A stretch of DNA of 35,120 bases, taken from assembly GCA_018303285.1 (NCBI GenBank), contig JAGVYL010000009.1:1-35120 (forward strand), given 5' to 3'. Shown here piece after piece: positions 22,165-30,895 of the stretch; position 1 is the first letter of the stretch; the number at the start of each line of letters is the position of its first letter. The translations under genes were made by a program, and so were the position numbers. Origin of the DNA: Candidatus Woesearchaeota archaeon. Lineage in GTDB: Archaea > Nanobdellota > Nanobdellia > Woesearchaeales > GW2011-AR9. The notes beneath the pieces are model-generated. The model was not told where the DNA came from. It did no database searches and saw nothing but the letters and a program-made list of their open reading frames with translations.

Positions 22165-23466
22165 TCATATTCTTTGGTTCCTGGTTAAATCATAGGTCAT
22201 GATTCTAACTGCCCGAGGGACTAATCCTCCGTCTCTCAGTTCAGGCAGATATTGGGATTTGCCTCCGGCTTCTTGAAGATTGGCCGGAATTTCCAAAGCC
22301 GTCAACTGAGAAGAGGGAACTTCTTGGAAAACCATCTGTTGAGAATCGTCTAGCCCCTTTTTTAAAGGAATATCCGCGGTAGAAAAGTTTTCAGAAAAAA
22401 TATCGCGATATTTTTTACCCCCCCGTTCTAAAGTTTGCAGTCTAAATTTTAATTGGCGAAAGGATCCTATTCCGGAAGGAGGAAATTCTTGGAGGCTTGA
22501 GTTTGTTAATGTCTGTTTTAGTTCCGCTTCTATCTTTTGCAACCAGCGGTCAGAAACTTCGTTATTGTCTTTCTCTTGCTTGATTGACCAAGAATCTTTT
22601 GCTCTAGTCTCGATACCATGATATACATCCGAAAGGCTCGACACCTCGAACGGATTTTTACCTTCAATCTCTCTGAAATAATTTCCAACTAACATTCTCC
22701 ATTTTTCTGTTCTTTTCCAGCTTTCTTCCCAATTGCTTTGCAAGGACTGGTCGAATTTGATTAAACTGTCTAGTTCTTCCCAAATTCCTTGGTAAGGAAG
22801 CTTCATTTGTTTAAGCATAGATTCTTTCAATTTTTCTTCCCTAGGAGAAATAATCTGTTCTCGAACTTTCATCTCAAAAAAAGAAGAAATAAAGCGCTTA
22901 AGCTCTTCTTCCCCGACCCCCAAACTTTTCCAATAACTATGCACCAGAGCCAAATCGATAAGATGGTATACCTGTCTTCCCGTGCGGTCTACACCTTTTG
23001 CCGATTCACAAATATCAGCAATACTAAAAAGACTACTGAAACCAATAGTCATTTCTTCTCCTAGAACAGGATAATCTTCTGAAAGGCATTGCATCCTGCG
23101 AGATACTTCAAATACATGATAGATACCCTTAGTTATACCGGTAGAATCCCTATCGAGAAGATGTTCTAACGACTCAGTTTTGTAAGACTGCAGCTGCTCC
23201 TTTGTTGGCAGTCCCCGGTATAACAATGCAGAGGACTGCAAAGCCACTAATCCTTTATAGACGGCCAGTGCCAACTCTTCTTTGTTTTCTCCGCGAGGAT
23301 TTACTTGATAAGGAAGATAAATTTTAAGGGCATCGGCCACTTGGGCTTCTAAGGTTTCTGCTGCGGCAGTATTACCTGGAGATTGGACAATTATTCGAAC
23401 AGGCAATCCGGTAAAACTCTCTGCGAAGAAAGTGAGCCTGTCCAGAAACTGGCTGGCGTGGACCAT
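22165..23466 (-). CDS. Unrecognised protein between the MoxR-type ATPase and the VWA protein
   Basis: This protein of about 433 residues starts at ATG 23466, two bases after the ATPase stop (an in-frame GTG at 23478 would overlap it). It is soluble and mostly helical, with charged segments such as EELKRFISSFFEMKVREQII and no signal peptide or membrane span. I find no clear motif. Its place between NorQ-like and NorD-like genes suggests that it corresponds to the large N-terminal part of NorD/CbbO proteins, carried here as a separate gene, but the sequence alone does not prove that. It is likely an obligate partner of the ATPase. Confidence 0.6.
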   Translation of the reverse strand: MVHASQFLDRLTFFAESFTGLPVRIIVQSPGNTAAAETLEAQVADALKIYLPYQVNPRGENKEELALAVYKGLVALQSSALLYRGLPTKEQLQSYKTESLEHLLDRDSTGITKGIYHVFEVSRRMQCLSEDYPVLGEEMTIGFSSLFSIADICESAKGVDRTGRQVYHLIDLALVHSYWKSLGVGEEELKRFISSFFEMKVREQIISPREEKLKESMLKQMKLPYQGIWEELDSLIKFDQSLQSNWEESWKRTEKWRMLVGNYFREIEGKNPFEVSSLSDVYHGIETRAKDSWSIKQEKDNNEVSDRWLQKIEAELKQTLTNSSLQEFPPSGIGSFRQLKFRLQTLERGGKKYRDIFSENFSTADIPLKKGLDDSQQMVFQEVPSSQLTALEIPANLQEAGGKSQYLPELRDGGLVPRAVRIMTYDLTRNQRI

Positions 23467-23468
23467 TT

Positions 23469-24344
23469 TCAGCCCCACTTGAATAGTTTACTGGCGATAT
23501 CTTTTAAGGCCTTCTGCTGTTCTGATTCGTAAGTCAAAGGATTAATCATCCCTACTTCAATGGCAGTAGCAGGTGAAAGCCCATAAGCAATAAGCTTAGC
23601 TGTGCGGGCAACTAAACGAGTACCTGGTCCTTCCCGGATTCCCATTGAATCAGCACTATGCGCCATTCTGCGGTAATCATTGGCTAATTTTACCAACTCC
23701 TTTATCGGCACTTGGGGATTAGAAGTGTATCTTCTGGTTCCTGCTCGAATTGCTTCTGCATCGGCTGTCTGTTCTTTATTAGAATAAACAAAATTAGAAA
23801 CAATCATTTTTTCTAAATCTTCCGAGGGATGAGGAACATCGATAGTGATAAATCTCTGAGCAGTAGAAGGTTTTACTCTGTTCTGTAATTGATAGAGGGG
23901 GTTATAAGAAGCGACTAATATCCATTGGTCATTTGCCTGCAAAGTTTCATTATGGGCGCGCACAGGCAAGACCCGGCGGTCATCTGTAAGAGAATGCACT
24001 ACGACAATAACATCCTGGCGGGCTTCTCCTAATTCATCAAGATAATAAACTGCACCATGGGGATAACGAAGAGAAGCAGTAGCACTGCCATCAGCCCAAC
24101 CATCCGGCCGATTTCGTCCAATCAAATCCGCAGCTAAGGTGTCTTCATTGCAGGGCTCTTCAACCAAAGGCTTATTCAAAAGCTGAGCAAGAGTAGAAAC
24201 AAGAGTAGTCTTACCGACACCAGTAGGGCCTCGAAGCATCAAAGGAAACTGCAAATCAAAACAAGCCAATGCGATATCCAACTCTTCTCCCTGCGGTTTA
24301 TACATTATACCGCTGCTCTTCGGACTGGCTGGTAGATTCTCCAT
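23469..24344 (-). CDS. MoxR/NorQ/CbbQ-type AAA+ ATPase
   Basis: This 291-residue ATPase has Walker A RGPTGVGKTTL (38-48), Walker B AVYYLDELGEA (98-108), sensor 1 in ILVASYNP, and the arginine-finger region KPSTAQRFITIDVPHPSED. DTLAADLIGRNRPDGWADG before the Walker B is characteristic of the NorQ/CbbQ branch, as is the C-terminal lid with GPGTRLVARTAKL. These ring ATPases use ATP to remodel a target bridged by a VWA partner, which lies two genes downstream. It starts 59 bp after the unknown 259-residue gene and leads directly into the 433-residue gene. Confidence 0.93.
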   Translation of the reverse strand: MENLPASPKSSGIMYKPQGEELDIALACFDLQFPLMLRGPTGVGKTTLVSTLAQLLNKPLVEEPCNEDTLAADLIGRNRPDGWADGSATASLRYPHGAVYYLDELGEARQDVIVVVHSLTDDRRVLPVRAHNETLQANDQWILVASYNPLYQLQNRVKPSTAQRFITIDVPHPSEDLEKMIVSNFVYSNKEQTADAEAIRAGTRRYTSNPQVPIKELVKLANDYRRMAHSADSMGIREGPGTRLVARTAKLIAYGLSPATAIEVGMINPLTYESEQQKALKDIASKLFKWG

Positions 24345-24403
24345 TTTAATTTGAATTAATTTGAACTTTCTGCTGCTAGGACTATAATAATAACCACCTG
24401 GGT

Positions 24404-25183
24404 TTATTCTTGAACCTGAGTAATCTGAGCGGTGATATTCTCGTATAAATCGTCTCTATATTTCTTGGTGGAAGCATCTTTAGCTAAAGATTCCACAATA
24501 ACTCGCTCAACTTCAGAGGCACTTCGAACAGCTGAAGGACTAGTGACAATAGTCTGTTCCATGTCAACTTCTAAACCCTGAAGAGTATAGTTGAAAGTAA
24601 CATTGGTTCCTCGAGGCAGTCCTCTGAAAATTTCTTCAGAAACCGGCTCTTTGTAAAGAGTTGCGCCTTCGTACATCACTACCAGCTTGCTTCTCTCGAA
24701 TTTCTCTACAGGTTTAGCTTCGATAATGTTAACCAAAGAAGATGCATAACCAGGATCAGACTCTACCTCTAAAGTAGTTCCCATAGGATTTCCTTGAAGC
24801 ATATCGCGATCACGTTGAAGTCTTCGTTCAGAGATTATTTCAACAGTTTCAGGAGTATGAATATGCTTCACTCGAGCGACAAAATCTGCATATTGCTTTA
24901 GTTCAGGAGGAAGTTTTCCGTCGGAATAGAAAAAGTTTAGCCAGTAGTCCATTCGTCCTACTTCTTCCAAATCTTGTTTGGTTAAATTTGCAAGAGATGC
25001 TGTTTCCATATCTTCACCGGCAGATAATGCATGGCATTGCCCATCTAATTTAAGACATTGAGAAAGGAGATATAATCTTTCTCGAAGAGCATGCTTCCGT
25101 TCCGGAGTCATCTCTATGGCTCCTCTTTGAGATAAATAACCATTTAATTTTTGAACTAAACTTTCTGTGCCTTTTTCATTCAT
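24404..25183 (-). CDS. Unrecognised protein heading the MoxR-VWA cluster
   Basis: This 259-residue soluble protein has no family that I recognise. The N-terminal half (1-135) is helical and charged. The C-terminal half (about 150-235) looks beta-rich, with LVVMYEGATLYKEPVSEEIF and GTNVTFNYTLQGLEVDMEQ, and could be a small binding domain. There is no signal peptide or membrane span. It is the first gene of the cluster and is transcribed divergently from the pentapeptide-repeat gene. It may be an adaptor or a substrate of the AAA+/VWA machine; this is based only on position. Confidence 0.6.
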   Translation of the reverse strand: MNEKGTESLVQKLNGYLSQRGAIEMTPERKHALRERLYLLSQCLKLDGQCHALSAGEDMETASLANLTKQDLEEVGRMDYWLNFFYSDGKLPPELKQYADFVARVKHIHTPETVEIISERRLQRDRDMLQGNPMGTTLEVESDPGYASSLVNIIEAKPVEKFERSKLVVMYEGATLYKEPVSEEIFRGLPRGTNVTFNYTLQGLEVDMEQTIVTSPSAVRSASEVERVIVESLAKDASTKKYRDDLYENITAQITQVQE

Positions 25184-25347
25184 TTTTTCCTCCTAAATTT
25201 ATTGTTTATAATTATACGTTTAAACTACACCAAAGACGAAACTGGTGTTTATATCCTAAGAATCCTTGTTATTTATAAAGTTTTCTAAAATACTTACTAC
25301 TTTCAGATAACTAAAGATTTTTAAAGAATGATTATTTTGAAAGAAAA

Positions 25348-26592
25348 ATGGAACTAGTAGACATTGATGGGAAATCATTGCGGAAGATAACCGGAGATGA
25401 ATTCATTCAAAAAATAATCTCTGGAGAACGATATTTAGAACGTATTCTCTTAGAGGATGTAAATCTTAACCAGCATCCTCGCTTTGCAGAATTTAATCAA
25501 TATTTAAAAGAAAATACATTGGGGGGTAATTCTTTAGTACTTTCGCAGGCTTATCTTAAAGGGGTACAAGCAAAGGGCATTTATCTTCCGTATTTAAACG
25601 GAAGGTATATCACCTTAGAAGATGTTGATTTAGAAGGTGCGTATCTGGAGGGGGCGGACTTAGAAGAAGCACAGCTCTCGGGGATAATCTTACGAGGAGC
25701 TAATCTTCGAGAAGCTTGCCTTCAACAGGTTTTCCTTAATGAAGCGGATTTTTCTTGGGCCGTGCTAGAAAGAGCTGATTTGACTGGCGCGAGTACAAGA
25801 ACTAGTTATTCCCATACTACACTTAAAGAACGTATTGACGAGATGGAAAGTTCTGAGTTAGATAAAACCAACTTCTCTTTAAAAGAAAGATTAAGCATCA
25901 ATGCAATGCGCATACATCTTAGAAAACAAGGATACCTGGATCCGTCAGTAGACGACTATAAGAGGTTTCTTCTAAAGAAACGAGCACATGATGAAGAAGT
26001 GGTTGAGTCTACACTTTTTGAAGGAGAGAATGTTTCCTTTGCTCGAGCAAATCTTAATAGAGCCACGCTGATAGGCGCTTATCTAAAGGGAGTGGATTTT
26101 CGAGGAGCAAGCTTGATTGACGCAATGATTCACGATGACTCTGCTAATATCCACCGTATAGACACCGACGAAGAATCACCACCCATGATGTTAGAAGACG
26201 CAGATTTTAGAGAATCTGATCTTACTAGCGCGATCATGAAAGGAGCGAATGCTGCGAAGGCAAAGTTTAGTGGTGCGAATCTTACTAATACAAATATATC
26301 GGGAGTATACGCTGCAGGAGCAGATTTTAGCAACGCTGAGTTTAATCAGACTGATTTAACCTTTGCAGATCTTAGAAATAGTGATTTCATGAACGCAAGA
26401 ATTGTTAAAAATGCATGGTTTGGTAACGCAGACTTAAGAGGAGCAAAAAATCTTGATAAATGTAGCGGATTAATCAGGAACGGCCGATTCAGCTACACGA
26501 TGGTCACACAAAAAGAAAAATGGCTTTTGGAAGAAATGCTGCGTAAAGAAGGAAAACGGCTGATGACAACTCGCTGGGATGTTCAGAAATAA
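25348..26592 (+). CDS. Pentapeptide-repeat protein
   Basis: This 414-residue protein contains two blocks of pentapeptide repeats with the A(D/N)Lxx rhythm: about 90-150 (LEGAYLEGADLEEAQLSG, LRGANLREACLQ) and about 225-375 (FARANLNRATLIGAYLKG through FADLRNSDFMNAR). Each block should form a right-handed four-sided beta-helix. Between them, about 150-220, lies a helical insert with LKERLSINAMRIHLRKQG and DDYKRFLLKKR. There is no signal peptide. Function is not readable; such proteins act as scaffolds, DNA mimics or binding platforms. It is divergent from the MoxR-VWA cluster, with a TATA box TTTATAAA at 25272-25279, and convergent with secY. Confidence 0.88.
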   Translation: MELVDIDGKSLRKITGDEFIQKIISGERYLERILLEDVNLNQHPRFAEFNQYLKENTLGGNSLVLSQAYLKGVQAKGIYLPYLNGRYITLEDVDLEGAYLEGADLEEAQLSGIILRGANLREACLQQVFLNEADFSWAVLERADLTGASTRTSYSHTTLKERIDEMESSELDKTNFSLKERLSINAMRIHLRKQGYLDPSVDDYKRFLLKKRAHDEEVVESTLFEGENVSFARANLNRATLIGAYLKGVDFRGASLIDAMIHDDSANIHRIDTDEESPPMMLEDADFRESDLTSAIMKGANAAKAKFSGANLTNTNISGVYAAGADFSNAEFNQTDLTFADLRNSDFMNARIVKNAWFGNADLRGAKNLDKCSGLIRNGRFSYTMVTQKEKWLLEEMLRKEGKRLMTTRWDVQK

Positions 26593-26611
26593 AAGATAAG
26601 AACTAAAAAAA

Positions 26612-28003
26612 TCACTGCATGAACTTTCTCAGAGCCGGGAACATGTCTTCCATGTGCTGTTTGGCAATGTCTTCGTATAGACGATAGACAATCATTACTG
26701 TCAATAAGATACCAGTACCTCGGCTTAAGGCGCCGGTCAAATCAGCAAAGGAAGCGAGGACACCAATGGCCGCACCACCGATAATGGTCAACGGCCAGAT
26801 GTATCGTTCCAGCACTTTTTCCATCACTCTTTCATCTCTTCTAAAGCCCGGCATCTGCAAGCCAGAAGCTAGGATCTGCTTAGCTTGTGATTTAGCATCC
26901 ATGCCTGCGGTCTGCACCCAAAAGACAGAGAAGAGAACCGCTCCCACGACCATCAGTAAGATATAATCCAACGCTTGGATGACATTCTGCCAGACAAAGC
27001 TTCCTCTAATCAAATTTTCAATCATGGGGGGAGCATGAATCCAATACACAAATCCACTCACCGGCGAACCGCCAGAGAACGTACCTAACCAAGGATGGCC
27101 GATGCGTTCTAACATGGTAGCTGCTAGTTGGATGTTGGCCATCAAGGCCGCAGTCAGGATAACTGGGATGTTTGAAGTATAAAAAAAGTTTAATGCCCAT
27201 CTGATGCCATAACCCCGTACTCTGCCGAAGCTAAGCGGGATATCTACCTTCATCGCTTGACCATACACTGATACAGCAAATACGGCAATGGTAGCTGCAA
27301 TCTCTGCCAGATTAAGAGCGACAGTTTGTGTTTCTCCTGCAGCTAAAGCTTGGAACAATTCTGGAATCTTTCCTGAAGCAAAACCAGAAGGATTGTTTGG
27401 AGCAGGCAGGAAATTGAAAGCTTGAATGAAAATCTGCTGAGCTACTCCTGCGGCAATGAACAGAGAGATACCTGAACCAAAACCCCATTTGGAACAAACT
27501 TCATCCATCAGCATGACCATCAGACCGCCTAGACAAAGCTGGAAAACAAGAATCAACTGAAATTGCAAGTATGCAGACGTTCCCACCAAACTTTGATCCG
27601 GAGCCAAACCGCCCATAAACACATAGATCGCTGCTTCAAAAATAATGAAAAAGATAGAAGCTACTTTCTGCAAAGCTTGATACTGTTTCCTTCCCTCTGG
27701 AGTATGAACATCCATCTTGAGGATGCCTGTCCCTTTAAGCAATTGAAGGACAATTGATGCTGTGACCAAGGGGCCGATACCCAAGGACATGATACTGCCA
27801 AAACTGGCTCCTAAGATGATAGATAAAAATTCAAACTGCTGTAAAGAGTTCTGGCCTAATCCATAAAGAGGAATTAAAGATAAAACGAAGAATAAAACTA
27901 AAACAATCAAAGTCCATTTCAGCTTCTCCTTAAAGGAAAGCCGTTTCTGCAACGGGCCTTTGACTTCAGGCAGAAATTTAGCGATGTTTTCAAGAAGCTG
28001 CAT
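26612..28003 (-). CDS. secY: Preprotein translocase subunit SecY
   Basis: This is the channel-forming subunit of the Sec translocon in the cytoplasmic membrane. The 463 residues carry about ten hydrophobic segments, beginning LKWTLIVLVLFFVLSLIPLY, with the plug region following (LGASFGSIMSLGIGP). The cytoplasmic loop VDIPLSFGRVRGYGIRWALN is a conserved ribosome-contact loop, and the protein ends with a short basic tail. The N terminus LPEVKGPLQKRLSFKEKLKW is archaeal-like. It follows L15 by 57 bp at the end of the ribosomal operon, its usual place. No adenylate kinase gene follows, which is the common next gene in archaea; a convergent pentapeptide gene does. Confidence 0.97.
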   Translation of the reverse strand: MQLLENIAKFLPEVKGPLQKRLSFKEKLKWTLIVLVLFFVLSLIPLYGLGQNSLQQFEFLSIILGASFGSIMSLGIGPLVTASIVLQLLKGTGILKMDVHTPEGRKQYQALQKVASIFFIIFEAAIYVFMGGLAPDQSLVGTSAYLQFQLILVFQLCLGGLMVMLMDEVCSKWGFGSGISLFIAAGVAQQIFIQAFNFLPAPNNPSGFASGKIPELFQALAAGETQTVALNLAEIAATIAVFAVSVYGQAMKVDIPLSFGRVRGYGIRWALNFFYTSNIPVILTAALMANIQLAATMLERIGHPWLGTFSGGSPVSGFVYWIHAPPMIENLIRGSFVWQNVIQALDYILLMVVGAVLFSVFWVQTAGMDAKSQAKQILASGLQMPGFRRDERVMEKVLERYIWPLTIIGGAAIGVLASFADLTGALSRGTGILLTVMIVYRLYEDIAKQHMEDMFPALRKFMQ

Positions 28004-28059
28004 TTTGTTTCTATCACCGGGAAATTGTTTCTGCTTTTATATCTTACTACTAAACCACC

Positions 28060-28533
28060 TTACTCTTCTTTCTTTTCTTTCTTTTCGGCCTTTGTTACTG
28101 AAACCTTGCCGCCGACTGCAGATAACTTTTCAGCTGCTCCGGTACTGCAATGTTTAACTTTAATCTCCATCTTAGCTTTAGGCTGGCCGCTGCCTAACAG
28201 TTTATTGAAGCCTAAAGCTTCTAAGTCAATATGATAAACATCTCCTTTCTTGTCTGCTTTCTTACTAGTTACCCAATGTTCTAAGCAGGCATTGATAGTG
28301 TCAAAGTTGATGGGGGAAATCTCTTCGTGATAACCTTTAAATCGGAAGCCGCACTTTCCTAATGTGATTCCTAATTTTCTCATCAAAGGCTGAATGCTGT
28401 TAGCACGTTTACCAGTACCAGACATTCCTCGGCCACCCCTATTACCTGATCCTCTATGCTTTTTCTTGCTCCCCCAACCATGAGTGTGATGACCTCGCAT
28501 CTTCATGGATTTTCTTCGGCGATTGGTAACCAT
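28060..28533 (-). CDS. rpl15: Ribosomal protein L15 (uL15)
   Basis: Large-subunit protein of 157 residues. The glycine- and basic-rich N terminus (RGHHTHGWGSKKKHRGSGNR, then GGRGMSG) threads into 23S rRNA as in archaeal L15. The globular part contains LGFNKLLGSGQPKAKMEIKV and a Cys/Ser-rich end, GAAEKLSAVGGKV. The last residues form a short Lys/Glu tail (KAEKKEKKEE). ATG 28533 directly abuts the L30 stop at 28534, so translation is coupled in the operon order S5-L30-L15-SecY. Confidence 0.96.
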   Translation of the reverse strand: MVTNRRRKSMKMRGHHTHGWGSKKKHRGSGNRGGRGMSGTGKRANSIQPLMRKLGITLGKCGFRFKGYHEEISPINFDTINACLEHWVTSKKADKKGDVYHIDLEALGFNKLLGSGQPKAKMEIKVKHCSTGAAEKLSAVGGKVSVTKAEKKEKKEE

Positions 28534-28959
28534 TTAAATCATCCTCTGGATTAGATTATTAATCTTTTCTTTTCTGTCTCCTAAAGCTCCGCTGTTAGTA
28601 AAACTAGTTTTGACTCCTTTGCGGCCGTAGCCTTTTGTAGGCGGATTCAATTTAAAGACAGGCAGATATTTTTTCCCGTTGAATTCAAAACAAGTGTATT
28701 TATACTTTTTCTTGCTGTCTGTTTCTCTTCCTTCCCAGAGCACGCCTCTCTTTTCTACTAATAGTTTAAGAGTAGCTTCATCCAAATCGCCCCAGGTGGT
28801 ATAATCCTTAACTCTGTTGACCATGCCCAGCAAAGCAGGATTCTTTTCAAAGATAACACAATGATTACTGTGCTTCAATTTAAGCAAATCCAAAGTATGC
28901 AAAACATCCGGATGAGCTCTGATGGCACTTCGGATACGAATGACAGCAATTTTTGACAT
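28534..28959 (-). CDS. rpl30: Ribosomal protein L30 (uL30, archaeal long form)
   Basis: Large-subunit protein of about 141 residues, the long archaeal/eukaryotic L7-like form. It opens MSKIAVIRIRSAIRAHPDV, with LKLKHSNHCVIF after it, and has an archaeal C-terminal extension containing FKLNPPTKGYGRKGVK. ATG 28959 is chosen, one base after the S5 stop; the frame remains open to 28989, but those codons overlap S5 and are not conserved in character. Confidence 0.95.
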   Translation of the reverse strand: MSKIAVIRIRSAIRAHPDVLHTLDLLKLKHSNHCVIFEKNPALLGMVNRVKDYTTWGDLDEATLKLLVEKRGVLWEGRETDSKKKYKYTCFEFNGKKYLPVFKLNPPTKGYGRKGVKTSFTNSGALGDRKEKINNLIQRMI

Positions 28960-28960
28960 T

Positions 28961-29815
28961 TTATTCCTCACCTTGCTCGATAGGAGCAACGTCTAATGAT
29001 TCAGCATGTTTATTGCGGCCAGTAATCATACCTACTGCAGGAATATCCTGCGGCCGGATTTTCATTTTATTAAGATTAGACAAGGCATCCATTAGAGCGA
29101 GAATCATATTTTCTTTAGTGACTGTTTTTCCCTTACTTTTGCTCCAGATATCTTTCACTCCAGCTAAACCTAAAACCTTTCGGCATTCTTTTTCTACTAC
29201 TAACCCTTTTCCTTTAGGAGCAGGAAGCAAAGTTATTTCACAGGAGCCGTGCTTGCCAGAGACTTCAAAAGGCAATGAATGCGGCTGGCGGCAATTACAC
29301 TGCCAAGAACCGCAGCCCCGGCGGATTCGAATAAGGGCCAACTTAGCATTACGCAGAGATTTTTCCTTAGCAGGAACAGTTTCTTTGCTTTTTCCAAAAT
29401 CAACACCTACATAACCATCGCGGTTGCCTACTACTGAACAAGTTTTAAAGTGAAGCTTATTTCCTTCTTTTGTTTTCTTTTGAGTCTGGCTGAAAGCTCT
29501 ACGCTGACCGCCTCCGAATTTACCTTTTCCTTGACCAATCAATAATAAGTCAGCTTCTAGATTAGGAAGCAAAGCATCAACAATCTCTGCTTCTTTAATC
29601 GGTTTTCCTTCATCAATGATCTGATCAATATCAGTAATCTTTCTTTCTTTTACTTTTCTACCGACTTCAGTAAGGGGATGCCATCCAGAAAGAACTTCGG
29701 GGACGGGTTTTTCGATGATAGCGGTTTCTTCCACTATCTCTAAAACTTCTGACTCTTCAGGAACATTGCTCTCTAAGCGAGATCCTTCTGATTCTGGTAT
29801 TCTTTTGTCAGCCAT
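28961..29815 (-). CDS. rps5: Ribosomal protein S5 (uS5), with acidic N-terminal extension
   Basis: Small-subunit protein near the decoding and mRNA entry region. The conserved part starts near residue 42 (SGWHPLTEVGRKVKERKIT). It has the double-stranded-RNA-binding-like domain (NKLHFKTCSVVGNRDGYVG, about 120-140) and the C-terminal domain (LALIRIRRGCGSWQCNC ... GSCEITLLPAPKGKGLVV). The total of 284 residues is longer than the usual archaeal S5 of roughly 210-235. The first 40 residues are Glu-rich (EESEVLEIVEETAIIEK), and there is a short acidic end (IEQGEE). It lies 3 bp after L18. Confidence 0.96.
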   Translation of the reverse strand: MADKRIPESEGSRLESNVPEESEVLEIVEETAIIEKPVPEVLSGWHPLTEVGRKVKERKITDIDQIIDEGKPIKEAEIVDALLPNLEADLLLIGQGKGKFGGGQRRAFSQTQKKTKEGNKLHFKTCSVVGNRDGYVGVDFGKSKETVPAKEKSLRNAKLALIRIRRGCGSWQCNCRQPHSLPFEVSGKHGSCEITLLPAPKGKGLVVEKECRKVLGLAGVKDIWSKSKGKTVTKENMILALMDALSNLNKMKIRPQDIPAVGMITGRNKHAESLDVAPIEQGEE

Positions 29816-29818
29816 TTT

Positions 29819-30400
29819 TTACAGTTTAGCGATTTTTTCTTTGATTTCTTTAAAATGTTTGCTAAAATGAGCGGGATCCAAGCCACCTTTGATATACAAT
29901 GCAAAAACCTTTTCGAATTTCTGCGCATCTTCAGTTTTAAGCTTGTTAGCATACTCCTCAATATGTTTGCCGCTTAAACGGTCTTCAGGAGGAAGAATCT
30001 CTATGCTGTGAGGAACATTCAGACCTGCATCAAGGACTCCTTTCAAACAGGCATAAATCCTGTTCCCTTTAGTCAAAGAGAATATTCCAGTATCCAAAAT
30101 TGCTTCGGGAACTTTCTTGACAATCTTTTTTCCTAACAGGTATCCTAAAAGGTAAGCGGCGGAAACATTTCCCCCATTACCTTTCCAGCCAAGTTTTTTT
30201 AAAGCAGAGACATCTATTCCGTAGATAACTTTATCTCCTCCGGACTGGAAGCTTATCAGCTGGATAGTCAATCCTTTGAGAGAGGGCCGCACCACTAATC
30301 TTATTTTTCTGCCGGAAAGAGTTTTCAACTTCTTATGATAGTTTGTTTTTCCTTCCCGCTTTCGGCGGAAAGCTACGGTTTTCTTTTTGTAAGATTTCAT
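29819..30400 (-). CDS. rpl18: Ribosomal protein L18 (uL18)
   Basis: 5S-rRNA-binding large-subunit protein of 193 residues with the archaeal signature: YKKKTVAFRRKREGKTNYHK at the N terminus, SGRKIRLVVRPSLKGLTIQL, GGNVSAAYLLGYLLGKKI, and VLDAGLNVPHS followed by PPEDRLSGKHIEEYA. Its ATG overlaps the stop of L19e by 4 bp. The archaeal gene order L32e-L19e-L18-S5 is kept. Confidence 0.96.
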   Translation of the reverse strand: MKSYKKKTVAFRRKREGKTNYHKKLKTLSGRKIRLVVRPSLKGLTIQLISFQSGGDKVIYGIDVSALKKLGWKGNGGNVSAAYLLGYLLGKKIVKKVPEAILDTGIFSLTKGNRIYACLKGVLDAGLNVPHSIEILPPEDRLSGKHIEEYANKLKTEDAQKFEKVFALYIKGGLDPAHFSKHFKEIKEKIAKL

Positions 30401-30849
30401 TTCTCTTTCCTCTCAATAAGCTTGTACTCTTCAAGATGCAGTTTTAAATGGCGAAGATTTCTAAAAAATCCCCCCTTGATCTTGGAATATAATGCAGCAT
30501 AATTGGCAATATTAAGTAATTCTTTATCTTTCAAATGACGAATGAATCTTCTCTGTAATCTGACCTTTTTTATCCATTCAGTTTTTGACGGCAGGCGGGC
30601 ATTGGCTGTTCCTTTACGGCTACCATGACCGACTTGGCGGCCTTTTTTCTTTTGGCGAGCAATTTTTCTAGCCGGACCGCGGGACTGGCTGTTCTCGGCT
30701 GCATAATTAATCGCTTTCTGATTGATTAAACGAAGGATATCATTACGAGTGATAGCTTTCTTGATGTCTTCTAGCCGTGATTGGTCAAACCGGATTTTAT
30801 TGGTTGAACATTTCAGCAAAGATGCGGCTAATCGTTTTTGAGTTTTCAT
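30397..30849 (-). CDS. rpl19e: Ribosomal protein L19e (eL19)
   Basis: Archaeal/eukaryotic-specific large-subunit protein of 150 residues. It shows the standard pattern: TQKRLAASLLKCSTNKIRFD at the start, ITRNDILRLINQKAI, the basic RQKKKGRQVGHGSRKGTANA segment, and WIKKVRLQRRFIRHLKD. No bacterial L19 resembles it, so this alone marks the window as archaeal. It lies 46 bp after L32e. Confidence 0.97.
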   Translation of the reverse strand: MKTQKRLAASLLKCSTNKIRFDQSRLEDIKKAITRNDILRLINQKAINYAAENSQSRGPARKIARQKKKGRQVGHGSRKGTANARLPSKTEWIKKVRLQRRFIRHLKDKELLNIANYAALYSKIKGGFFRNLRHLKLHLEEYKLIERKEK

Positions 30850-30895
30850 TTTGTACTTTATTTTTTTGTGAGTTTGCTTGTTTTGTGTTTATTTT

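Noticed and set aside
28960-28989. Longer L30 starting at 28989
   Set aside because: These codons overlap S5; ATG 28959 gives the usual archaeal L30 N terminus (MSKIAVIRIR).
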